Translations under genes and position numbers: made by a program
Assembly (NCBI GenBank): GCA_001821795.1
Contig: MHOB01000024.1
Coordinates: forward strand, 4,104-21,048
Direction: 5' to 3'
DNA from: Candidatus Ryanbacteria bacterium RIFCSPLOWO2_12_FULL_47_9c
Lineage (GTDB): Bacteria > Patescibacteriota > Minisyncoccia > Ryanbacterales > GWA2-47-10b
DNA length: 16,945 nucleotides
The notes under the pieces: model-generated
Database searches by the model: none
The model's input: the letters and a program-made list of their open reading frames with translations, nothing else
Told to the model about the DNA's origin: nothing
In this document: one piece after another, positions 8,581 to 15,152 of the stretch
Numbering within the stretch: the first letter of the stretch is position 1
Layout of the letters: every line of letters starts with the position of its first letter

Positions 8581-10401
8581 TCACTCTACCGTAACGGACT
8601 TCGCAAGATTTCTGGGCCGATCAACATTGTGGCCTTTTTCTACCGCATTAAAATAAGCAAAAAGTTGGAGCGGGACTACAGCAAGAATGGGAGAAAGTAT
8701 TTCGAGCGTTTTTGGAATAAAAAGCACATCGCGTACAAGCGCACTAACATCGTTGTCTCCTTCGGTCGCAAGTGCAAGCACGGGTCCCTTGCGCGCTTCA
8801 ATCTCACGGATATTTGAAATCATCTTCTCATAAACACTATCCTGAAATACTATCGCAACAGTGGGGAAATTCTCATCAATCATTGCAAGCGGGCCATGCT
8901 TCATTTCGCCCGCCCCGTATCCCTCTGCGTGCACATACGAAACCTCCTTGAGTTTGAGCGCTCCTTCATAAGCGATGGGTAAATTATATTTGCGGCCTAT
9001 GTAGAGAAAATCCCGAAATGAAGAATACCGGGCAATAAGTTTTCTAATTTTATCTTTCTGCTGAAGAATTTTATCAATTTTTACTGGTATTTGAGTAAGT
9101 TCCGCAAGAATCTCTCTTCCCGTCGCAAGTGACATATTTCGCTGCCGCCCCAAAAATACTGTAACGAGCGCAAGGATAGTTAATTGAGAAACAAACGCTT
9201 TTGTCGAGGCAACGCTGATCTCGGGCCCCGCGTGATTATAAATGCCCGCATCACATTCCCGTGCAATCGTAGATCCAACAGTATTAACAATGCCGAGTGC
9301 GAGCGCGCCCTTGCGCTTTGCCTCTCGAATCGCCTCGAGCGTATCAGCAGTCTCACCAGATTGCGAGATCGCAAGCAACAAAGTATGGTCATCGACCACC
9401 GGTTTGCGATAACGAAATTCTGATCCAAATTCAACTTCCGTGGAAATACCCGCACACTCTTCAAACATATACTCGCCAACAAGCCCCGCATAATACGCGC
9501 TGCCGCACCCGACAATGACAATGCGTTTTACGTCTCGGAGTTTATCCTTTACTGCCTCGAGGCCCCCAAACTTAGCAAGTCCCCCCGAGGTCACAATTCT
9601 CCCGCGGATCGCGTTCTCAACAACCCCGGGCGCCTCCATAATCTCTTTAAGCATAAAGTGATCGTATCCACCCTTCTGGACTTGCGCCTCATCCCATTCG
9701 ATTGTGTGGGAAGCGCGGCCCGCGGCCGCGCCCTCAAGCGTTTGAATATGGTGCGAGTTCTGCCTCATAATCGCGACATCGCCATCGTGCAAATACACAA
9801 CATGCCGCGTGTGCCGCAAAATTGGGGATGCGTCGGATGCCACAAAATTTTCTTCTGTCCCGCATCCGATAACGACAGGGGCGCCCATGCGAGCGGCGAC
9901 AATCAGGTTTGGCTCACCGCCATGCATGAATGCCGCGCCATAGGTACCGCGGACTTTTTTAAGCGCCGCACTGACAGCAGCAGGAAATTCCTTCGTAAGT
10001 TTCATTTCTTCCTCAACAAGATGGGCAAGAATTTCAGTATCGGTGCTTGATTGAAATTTATGGCCACGCAGAGAAAGCAATTCACCAAGCTCTTTATAAT
10101 TTTCAACAATACCATTGTGAACCACCCAAACGCTTTTTGCGCAATCTGTATGTGGGTGGGCATTGCGTTCAGTTGGTTCACCATGCGTTGCCCACCGAAG
10201 ATGGGCAATGCCTGAAGTTCCATAAAAATTTTTCGGGATTATTTTGCGCAGATTTTCGACCGCGCCAATTGTCTTTACATTCCCAGCTCCGGAAACATAG
10301 ATGCCAGAGGAGTCATACCCGCGGTACTCAAGCGTGGCAAGGCCATCAAGAAGAATCAACGCAGCATCTTTTTTTCCTATGTACCCAAAAATTCCACACA
10401 T
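8581..10401 (-). CDS. glmS: Glutamine--fructose-6-phosphate aminotransferase (isomerizing)
   Basis: 606 residues, full length (E. coli GlmS is 609). It makes glucosamine-6-phosphate from fructose-6-phosphate and glutamine, the entry step to UDP-GlcNAc for cell wall and glycans. The start MCGIFGYIG leaves Cys2 as the N-terminal nucleophile of the Ntn glutaminase domain (1-230), with HLRWATHG (67-74) and HNG (97-99). Two SIS domains follow: IVIVGCGSAYYAG (294-306), ISQSGETADTLEA (345-357) and SVASTKAF in the first; YEGALKLKE and EMKHGPLAMID in the second. The C-terminus AKSVTVE matches the conserved tail. It is probably the last gene of the cluster starting at guaA, and may have its own promoter at 10409-10439. 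No glmS ribozyme precedes it. Confidence 0.97.
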   Translation of the reverse strand: MCGIFGYIGKKDAALILLDGLATLEYRGYDSSGIYVSGAGNVKTIGAVENLRKIIPKNFYGTSGIAHLRWATHGEPTERNAHPHTDCAKSVWVVHNGIVENYKELGELLSLRGHKFQSSTDTEILAHLVEEEMKLTKEFPAAVSAALKKVRGTYGAAFMHGGEPNLIVAARMGAPVVIGCGTEENFVASDASPILRHTRHVVYLHDGDVAIMRQNSHHIQTLEGAAAGRASHTIEWDEAQVQKGGYDHFMLKEIMEAPGVVENAIRGRIVTSGGLAKFGGLEAVKDKLRDVKRIVIVGCGSAYYAGLVGEYMFEECAGISTEVEFGSEFRYRKPVVDDHTLLLAISQSGETADTLEAIREAKRKGALALGIVNTVGSTIARECDAGIYNHAGPEISVASTKAFVSQLTILALVTVFLGRQRNMSLATGREILAELTQIPVKIDKILQQKDKIRKLIARYSSFRDFLYIGRKYNLPIAYEGALKLKEVSYVHAEGYGAGEMKHGPLAMIDENFPTVAIVFQDSVYEKMISNIREIEARKGPVLALATEGDNDVSALVRDVLFIPKTLEILSPILAVVPLQLFAYFNAVEKGHNVDRPRNLAKSVTVE

Positions 10402-10408
10402 ACCTGTT

Positions 10409-10439
10409 TATATAACTTCACCCATTGCCATTAGGTTAA
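10409..10439 (-). promoter_or_regulatory. Candidate glmS promoter, leaderless type
   Basis: On the minus strand TATATA (10414-10409) lies seven bases before the glmS ATG, with TTAACC (10439-10434) 19 bases further upstream, overlapping the end of pgeF. The -10 differs from consensus at one position; the -35 matches four of six and its spacing is long. If used, transcription would start about at the ATG. Confidence 0.35.
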
Positions 10440-11162
10440 CAAACCGACATACGCAACCATGGCATTGACGCCGCCTCGCGGCCGATCGCGGCGCCAGGAG
10501 TAATAGATATCGCCAAGGCAAAACGTGCACTGACCGCAGTCCTCAATATTTCCTTTCCGAACTCCGCCTTCTTGAAGTTGTTTTTCAATAAGCGCGACTA
10601 GATCAACAAATATTCTATCTTCCTCGATTCGTACCGCATCAGGATATGTTTTATAAAAACGCGCGTTCTCTGGCTTGATGTCAAAATGGCACGCGCGAAT
10701 GCCAGGACCGATGCCGACAAGCAAATTCTGCGGCGAGATTTTAAAATTCTTCTGCAAAACTTTGATGGCGCGGCCTACTATATCGCCAACCACGCCGCGC
10801 CATCCCAAGTGCGCTATACCAACAACGCACGCATCAGAATCAAAAAAATAAAGCGGAAAACAATCGGCACCGGTGACAGAAAGAAAAAGGTTTTGGGTAG
10901 AAGTCACAAGCCCGTCGGTTTCATCAACAACACGGCCAGAATCCTTTTCTTCTATAACCGCGACTTGTGTACCGTGCGCAAGTCTGGCAGCTACCACGCG
11001 CTCGGCTGGAATGCCAACTTTTGCAAAAAATTTTGTGCGATTTGCCGCCGTGCGCGCGATTTCCTGCTCACTTAAACCAAGCCACATTGAACCGTCACTT
11101 TTCTCCGAAAATCCGTACCGCAACACCGGATGCTTGTCAAAGTGAGAAAATACAAGAGACAT
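10431..11162 (-). CDS. pgeF: PgeF/YfiH/LACC1-family laccase-domain protein (purine nucleoside phosphorylase type)
   Basis: 243 residues, usual length for the family. The Zn-binding and active-site elements are present in order: LAHGTQV with His63, TGADCFPL with Cys101, AHLGWRG with His118, IGPGIRACHF (151-160), and the C-terminal YYSWRRD. Members were first called polyphenol oxidases; later work assigns purine nucleoside phosphorylase/adenosine deaminase activity, and a peptidoglycan-editing role to E. coli YfiH. Which role applies here cannot be read from the sequence. The ATG at 11160-11162 lies eight bases after the SET gene stop, or three after the frame-restored stop at 11166-11168, pointing to cotranscription. 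Confidence 0.9.
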   Translation of the reverse strand: MSLVFSHFDKHPVLRYGFSEKSDGSMWLGLSEQEIARTAANRTKFFAKVGIPAERVVAARLAHGTQVAVIEEKDSGRVVDETDGLVTSTQNLFLSVTGADCFPLYFFDSDACVVGIAHLGWRGVVGDIVGRAIKVLQKNFKISPQNLLVGIGPGIRACHFDIKPENARFYKTYPDAVRIEEDRIFVDLVALIEKQLQEGGVRKGNIEDCGQCTFCLGDIYYSWRRDRPRGGVNAMVAYVGLLT

Positions 11163-11170
11163 AATTTACT

Positions 11171-11674
11171 TTATTTTCTTCTCAAGATATTCAGCGAAAT
11201 AACCTTTATAGCGCTTCTGGAGAACTGGATCCAGCCAATCGCTCCGCGAACAACGCCTCGGCAAAGTTTGCTCCCACAATGACAATTAAGTCCGTAAAAG
11301 CTCGACGATTCTACCATCGCGTAATCAAACGTGAGTTCCTCTCCTTTTTCAATATCATGCATTGCAACGACGAGCAATGCTCCGCGAAAACCGCAGTTGG
11401 GATCACACGAGTGGTTGCTAAAGTCTTCTTCAGCAAGCGTCGACGTGTCTGTCAAAACAAAAAACTTGTCATCGGCGATTTGTATTGAGTAATCATTACC
11501 ACGAGCAAAGTAAGCAGCCGCCGCTTCTTCAGAGAGTATTTCGCCTCCCGCTCTACTAAAATCGACAACCGCCTCCCCTTTAAGAATCCTTTCCTGTGCA
11601 AATAAACCCTTACCGTGAATAATGCTTTTTCCAACCGCCACCTTTGAAGAAACCGCGCCGTTGACACCCTGCAT
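11171..11674 (-). CDS. SET-domain protein (lysine methyltransferase-like), C-terminus frameshifted
   Basis: 167 residues as read. SET-domain signatures are clear: GKGLFAQERILKGE near the N-terminus, FSNHSCDPNC (85-94) and GEELTFDYA (111-119), the pseudoknot motifs that bind SAM and the substrate lysine. A post-SET zinc cluster follows with Cys131, Cys133 and Cys138 (NCHCGSKLCRG). After VVRG (141-144) the frame becomes atypical (AIGWIQFSRS). The next frame reads DWLDPVLQKRYKGYF then AEYLEKKIK and stop at 11166-11168, the normal ending of bacterial SET proteins. One base is missing at 11238-11245. The ATG follows the Nudix stop with no gap (TAGATG), so translation is probably coupled. Target protein unknown. 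Confidence 0.85.
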   Translation of the reverse strand: MQGVNGAVSSKVAVGKSIIHGKGLFAQERILKGEAVVDFSRAGGEILSEEAAAAYFARGNDYSIQIADDKFFVLTDTSTLAEEDFSNHSCDPNCGFRGALLVVAMHDIEKGEELTFDYAMVESSSFYGLNCHCGSKLCRGVVRGAIGWIQFSRSAIKVISLNILRRK

Positions 11675-12148
11675 CTAAGAAAAATCAACTACCTTTTTCA
11701 CTAATTCCAAATGATCAAAAAATTTTGAGTGTAGTGGAGATGGCAGCTCACTGGGCGCGAACCAACCAATTTCATCCATATACTCCGGATCCCCGAGTCG
11801 TACCTGTTCTGGCGCAACTTTGGCGGCGAATACAACTGCGATCCAATGAGTTTTCATACCATTCCTTTCTCTCACCACACTACTCACGCCCGCATGATGT
11901 AAGTCTATCACGTCTGCGCAATATTCTTCGCGGATCTCGCGGCGCACCGCATCATCAAACGTCTCACCGAATTCCATCGATCCGGAACCTGCATCCCATC
12001 TTCCTTTTTCGTCACGGCACTTTTCGCTTCTTTTGTGCATCAAAAGTTTCCCCTTGCCATCATGACAGTAAAAAACGCAGCAAACACCAATATAGTCAAC
12101 ACCACGTTTGAGATCCATTTTCTTATATTCTTGGCTCTGTTGATCCAT
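11675..12148 (-). CDS. Nudix hydrolase with slightly atypical box
   Basis: 157 residues from the ATG at 12148; the frame stays open to a TTG at 12172, and an internal ATG at 12118 (MDLKRGVDYIG) is also plausible. The Nudix box spans residues 56-78: G56, E62, R70-E71, E74-E75 are all present, so metal binding and pyrophosphate hydrolysis are expected. The usual final glycine is Cys77 (EEYCADV). Preceding WDAGSGSMEFGE resembles general NUDIX enzymes acting on nucleotides. Substrate cannot be assigned. It lies 47 bases after the hypothetical gene at 12196 and abuts the SET gene. Confidence 0.88.
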   Translation of the reverse strand: MDQQSQEYKKMDLKRGVDYIGVCCVFYCHDGKGKLLMHKRSEKCRDEKGRWDAGSGSMEFGETFDDAVRREIREEYCADVIDLHHAGVSSVVRERNGMKTHWIAVVFAAKVAPEQVRLGDPEYMDEIGWFAPSELPSPLHSKFFDHLELVKKVVDFS

Positions 12149-12195
12149 AGTTTCTGAAAACCATATTAACAAAAATCGACTTGCCTCTCAATACT

Positions 12196-12726
12196 TTATT
12201 CTTGCGTGATACCGCGCTTTTTTATTTCATCGTGCACGGTGAGCTCATCGAGGTATTCGAGCAACAGTGTACGCAAGTCTTTAACAACATCATACGGTAC
12301 TGGGACATGCACGCCAGCATCTTTGGTTTGTTCGCCGTCTGTCGCCATTGATTGGAAACGCCCTTTGATCCGATCATCAATGCCCCGCAGCTTTTCACGA
12401 AAATATTGAGCATCGTCGGGTAATAACTGCTCTATATCGTCAAAAAGTGCAAAGATTTGATGAATGATGTTGGGACGGAGCACGTTGCCCTCGTAATTTT
12501 CCAACACCTTCTCAAAAACCGGCGACTCTTCTGGTTTGTTCGCGGCAATCGCCCTCTCAAGGCGTTCGCGCTGGTCCTCTGATAAAATATATCGTGACTC
12601 TTCCCAATCGTAATCTTCTAAAAGATGGTTGAGGGAACCGAACGGATCGTCCGGTTCAAAGCGCTCGGTTTTGCGGTATTTCGGCTTTTCAGGATTTCCA
12701 AGATTATTTGGGAACTGTTCGTTCAT
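12196..12726 (-). CDS. Hypothetical acidic protein
   Basis: 176 residues, not recognised. The N-terminus (1-35) is polar and probably disordered (NNLGNPEKPKYRKTERFEPDD); the rest is acidic and predicted mostly helical, with PNIIHQIFALFDDIEQLLPDD (84-104) and VVKDLRTLLLEYLDELTVHDE near the C-terminus. There is no signal peptide or membrane segment, so it is cytoplasmic. The ATG lies 18 bases after the guaA stop and the gene is probably in the guaA transcript. Its coding style resembles its neighbours. Confidence 0.75.
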   Translation of the reverse strand: MNEQFPNNLGNPEKPKYRKTERFEPDDPFGSLNHLLEDYDWEESRYILSEDQRERLERAIAANKPEESPVFEKVLENYEGNVLRPNIIHQIFALFDDIEQLLPDDAQYFREKLRGIDDRIKGRFQSMATDGEQTKDAGVHVPVPYDVVKDLRTLLLEYLDELTVHDEIKKRGITQE

Positions 12727-12744
12727 ATTCGTGTTTTGCTGCTA

Positions 12745-14277
12745 TCATTCATATTCAATGGTCGCTGGCGGCTTTTGGGTAATATCGTAAAGCACACGAT
12801 TGACGCCGCGCACTTCTCTTACAATACGGCTCGAGATCCGCTCAAGCAAGTCCTGCGGCATCTTGTGCCAATCGGCGCTCATGCCGTCAATCGAATCAAC
12901 CGCACGAAGCGAAACAATATATTCATAGGTACGCGCATCACCCATCACGCCTACGGTCTTGAGCGGCAAAAGCACAGCAAATGCCTGCCAAATTTTATCA
13001 TATTCATTGGCTCTTTGAAGCTCCTGAAGATAAATGGCATCGGCTTCGCGAAGAATTTTTAGGCGCTCGCGCGTTACTTCGCCCACAATGCGCACCGCGA
13101 GCCCCGGCCCCGGAAATGGATGCCGCCACAAAAGATTTTTCGGCAAGTTCATCAGAAGCCCCAAGCGGCGGACCTCGTCTTTGTATAAATCACGAAGCGG
13201 CTCAATAATTTCAAAATCAAGTTTTTCAGGCAATGTAAGATTATGGTGGCTCTTGATCTTTGATGCATGCCTAGACGGCTCCGCAGATTCAATGCGATCC
13301 GGATAAATCGTACCTTGCGCAAAATATTTTATCGGATACCGCCGAAATTCGCGTTTTGCAACACGCTCAAAAATTTTAATAAAGGTATGGCCAATAATTT
13401 TGCGTTTTTGCTCGGGGTCTTGTACGCCGCATAGGCGCCGCAAAAATACTGCCTCCGCGGGCATAACGCGGAGATTTTGAAAACCTTGCGCCCGCAAAGA
13501 TAAGGCGGCATCACGAGCTTCATTCTCACGCAATAGCCCAGTATCAACAAAAACAGCGTGGAGCTGACTGCCGATTGCTTTATGTAAAACTGTGGCGGCA
13601 ACAAGCGAATCAACACCGCCAGAAATGCCGACCAATACATGATCACTGCCGATATGATTTTTAAACACGCCGATGAGATTTTTCTTTAAATCTGCAACTC
13701 TCCAATCTTTTTTGGCGTGGCATATATTAAAAAGAAAATTTGAAAGGATTTTTGTGCCGTTTTTTGTGTGGGTCACTTCGGGATGAAACTGGATGCCATA
13801 AAAATTGAGAGTTTTGTCTGCAATCGCGGCATTTGAGCAATCATGCGTAGAGGCAAAGCGCACAAAACCCTTTGGAATCTTTACAACTTGGTCGCCATGA
13901 GAAAACCAAACGACCTCATTTTTACCAAGACCATTGAAAAGCTCTCCTTTCCTGCCGATAACAAGCATCTCTTTACCGAACTCGCGCCGGAGGCCCGCTG
14001 ATACCTTTCCGCCAAGCATTTCAGCCATTACCTGTTCACCATAACAGATGCCGAGAATCGGGATGCCAAGGTGAAATACTCCGCGCGCGGGCCGCGGGCT
14101 TCTTTTTTCCAGCACCGATGCTGGGCCGCCGGAGAAAATAATGCCAGCGGGCTTGAATGTCAAAATATGCTTTGCGGGCGTGTCAAAAGGCAAAATCTCG
14201 GCCTTTACACCGAGATCCCGCACGCGCCGCGCAATTAAATGCGCAAACTGGCTCCCAAAATTAAGCACAACTATCAT
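12745..14277 (-). CDS. guaA: GMP synthase (glutamine-hydrolysing)
   Basis: 510 residues, normal length (E. coli 525). It converts XMP, ATP and glutamine to GMP. The N-terminal class I glutamine amidotransferase domain has Cys78 in GICYGEQ, and His165 and Glu167 in FHPEVTH. The ATP-pyrophosphatase domain carries the P-loop SGGVDS (219-224). The C-terminal dimerisation domain shows FAQGTIYPDRIESA, IKSHHNL, HPFPGPGLAVRI, GVMGDARTY and the terminal PPATIEYE. All catalytic residues are present. It is the first gene of the minus-strand run ending with glmS; an extended -10 box lies five bases before its ATG. Confidence 0.97.
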   Translation of the reverse strand: MIVVLNFGSQFAHLIARRVRDLGVKAEILPFDTPAKHILTFKPAGIIFSGGPASVLEKRSPRPARGVFHLGIPILGICYGEQVMAEMLGGKVSAGLRREFGKEMLVIGRKGELFNGLGKNEVVWFSHGDQVVKIPKGFVRFASTHDCSNAAIADKTLNFYGIQFHPEVTHTKNGTKILSNFLFNICHAKKDWRVADLKKNLIGVFKNHIGSDHVLVGISGGVDSLVAATVLHKAIGSQLHAVFVDTGLLRENEARDAALSLRAQGFQNLRVMPAEAVFLRRLCGVQDPEQKRKIIGHTFIKIFERVAKREFRRYPIKYFAQGTIYPDRIESAEPSRHASKIKSHHNLTLPEKLDFEIIEPLRDLYKDEVRRLGLLMNLPKNLLWRHPFPGPGLAVRIVGEVTRERLKILREADAIYLQELQRANEYDKIWQAFAVLLPLKTVGVMGDARTYEYIVSLRAVDSIDGMSADWHKMPQDLLERISSRIVREVRGVNRVLYDITQKPPATIEYE

Positions 14278-14282
14278 AGTTT

Positions 14283-14291
14283 ATTGTAACA
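14283..14291 (-). promoter_or_regulatory. Extended -10 promoter of guaA, leaderless type
   Basis: On the minus strand TGTTACAAT (14291-14283) is an extended -10 (TGn plus a hexamer one base from TATAAT), only five bases before the guaA ATG. No good -35 is visible, as is common with extended -10 promoters. Transcription would begin at or inside the start codon. Confidence 0.5.
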
Positions 14292-14299
14292 TCTGTTGC

Positions 14300-14327
14300 T
14301 TGCGATTCGTAACATTTTTGGTATACA
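14300..14327 (+). promoter_or_regulatory. Candidate promoter of the GC-rich orphan gene
   Basis: TTGCGA (14300-14305), a 16-base spacer, then TATACA (14322-14327) with TG two bases upstream of it (14319-14320), an extended -10. It is divergent from the guaA promoter, about 10-40 bases away. The predicted leader is about 40 bases long. Confidence 0.5.
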
Positions 14328-14337
14328 CTGTTTTTAT

Positions 14338-14353
14338 AAGCCAATGGAGGCTT
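14338..14353 (+). other. Small leader hairpin of the orphan gene
   Basis: AAGCC (14338-14342) and GGCTT (14349-14353) flank a six-base loop, AATGGA, in the predicted leader. The stem is only five base pairs and could be chance. Confidence 0.3.
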
Positions 14354-14365
14354 CCTTTGCACCTT

Positions 14366-14370
14366 GGGAG
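14366..14370 (+). promoter_or_regulatory. Shine-Dalgarno site deciding the orphan-gene start
   Basis: GGGAG lies five bases before the ATG at 14376, a well-placed ribosome binding site. This is unusual here, because most genes in the window lack one, and it supports ATG14376 over the in-frame TTG at 14364. Confidence 0.65.
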
Positions 14371-14375
14371 ATCGT

Positions 14376-14636
14376 ATGAGCGCAGCGGATGGTGGTGAGA
14401 CACTTGCGTCAGCGGAAGTACACGTCACGGAGAGAGGGATTCGCTTCTCCATCGATCTCGGGTACGGGATACCCGCAGCGCTGATCGACTGCCTCGAGGG
14501 AGTAGCGAGAATCGAAAACCTCTTGGCGGAGGCCGACACGCGCCTCGCCGGGCTCGGTCACCCAGGATTCAAGAAGGAGATCGAGAAAGCGTTCCCATTC
14601 CTCGCAACTGGCGCGAAAACGCCCCGACCAGAGTGA
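14376..14636 (+). CDS. Orphan 86-residue protein, GC-rich, unknown function
   Basis: Begins MSAADGGETLASAEVHVTER and ends GAKTPRPE. The middle reads as a short beta hairpin (AEVHVTERGIRFSIDLG) followed by a helix (ALIDCLEGVARIENLLAEADTRLAGL) and a Lys/Glu/Phe segment (GFKKEIEKAFPFL). No signal peptide, membrane segment or known motif. I do not recognise a family. Bases 14401-14580 contain 110 G/C of 180 (61%), compared with 74 of 180 sampled in the neighbouring gene (41%); third positions are mostly G or C. It lies on the strand opposite to its neighbours and has its own promoter, Shine-Dalgarno site and terminator, so it looks like a self-contained cassette, possibly transferred. Codon pattern makes it more credible than the antisense frame. 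Confidence 0.7.
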   Translation: MSAADGGETLASAEVHVTERGIRFSIDLGYGIPAALIDCLEGVARIENLLAEADTRLAGLGHPGFKKEIEKAFPFLATGAKTPRPE

Positions 14637-14658
14637 GTTGAGCCGACTAGCGCGAGCA

Positions 14659-14690
14659 GCCCGACCGTGTCAAGCGGCCGGGCCATTTGT
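14659..14690 (+). terminator. Terminator-like hairpin after the orphan gene
   Basis: GCCCGACCG (14659-14667) pairs with CGGCCGGGC (14675-14683) with one A-C mismatch and a seven-base loop, followed by CATTTGTT. It starts 22 bases after the stop codon. The T run is weak; because the stem is nearly symmetric it could also serve the convergent operon on the minus strand. Confidence 0.6.
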
Positions 14691-14699
14691 TACAACGTG

Positions 14700-14723
14700 A
14701 TTACCAAAGGCGGTCTTAGGTAT
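14700..14723 (-). repeat. Repeat A, copy of the sequence following secA
   Basis: This 24-base stretch, starting ATTACCAAAGGC on the plus strand, matches 15685-15708 at 21 of 24 positions in the same orientation; all three differences are transitions. It lies 12 bases beyond the stop of the deoxyribosyltransferase-like gene, at the left boundary of the two-gene cargo. Confidence 0.7.
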
Positions 14724-14735
14724 CACTTCTAAACT

Positions 14736-15149
14736 CTAACTTATTTTGGATAAATTTCCATTGATGATAATCGGCCTTACGGCTTCAATTTCTGATTTAT
14801 AGTAGCGAATATCAGGAATTGGGTTCCACAAGAATATCTTCTTGCCAGCAAAATATCCTGCCGCCAATTCAAAAAGCGTATTGCCTCCGATGTAATTTGG
14901 TATACCATGTCGCTCGAGGTTAACCACAAGAAGTGCGTCCGCTTCTTTCATTGTATCCCAATCGCGCCGCATAGCATCTTCGTTGAACTTCTGATCAAGC
15001 TTTAATCGCTCTTTCTCTTTGTCATTTTTCCCCGAAAAAGAAACAACAAAATTTGAGAGAAGCGGCTCATGACCAAACGCCTTAAGATTTTCCGCAATCT
15101 CAAGCATCTTCTCACTAAAATGCATGCTCCCAATAATTCCTATCTTCAT
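14736..15149 (-). CDS. Nucleoside 2-deoxyribosyltransferase-like protein
   Basis: 137 residues. MKIGIIGSMHFSEKM begins a Rossmann-like strand-loop-helix; MKEADALLVVNLE and GIPNYIGGNTLFELAAGYF followed by AGKKIFLWNPIPD resemble the Asp strand and the Gly-x-x-x-Glu catalytic region of the nucleoside deoxyribosyltransferase/RCL superfamily. The glutamate in LFELAAGYF would be the nucleophile (inference). Such enzymes cleave or exchange the N-glycosidic bond of deoxynucleosides or their monophosphates. It follows the MTH1-like Nudix gene by three bases, so the two are cotranscribed, consistent with processing damaged or unwanted nucleotides. Family assignment is from motif resemblance only. Confidence 0.7.
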   Translation of the reverse strand: MKIGIIGSMHFSEKMLEIAENLKAFGHEPLLSNFVVSFSGKNDKEKERLKLDQKFNEDAMRRDWDTMKEADALLVVNLERHGIPNYIGGNTLFELAAGYFAGKKIFLWNPIPDIRYYKSEIEAVRPIIINGNLSKIS

Positions 15150-15152
15150 GTT

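Noticed and set aside
9658..10050. Plus-strand open frame inside glmS
   Set aside because: Antisense shadow of a well-conserved enzyme gene.
10402..10430. glmS ribozyme upstream of glmS
   Set aside because: Only 29 bases separate pgeF from glmS, far too few for the ribozyme.
10686..11075. Plus-strand open frame inside pgeF
   Set aside because: Antisense shadow; pgeF motifs fill the other strand.
14278..14299. Purine or guanine riboswitch before guaA
   Set aside because: A -10-like box lies five bases before the ATG, leaving no leader for an aptamer, and no conserved aptamer core is seen.
14261..14539. Minus-strand open frame upstream of guaA
   Set aside because: Overlaps the guaA start and the orphan gene; the plus strand has a promoter, Shine-Dalgarno site and GC-rich third positions, the minus strand has none of these.
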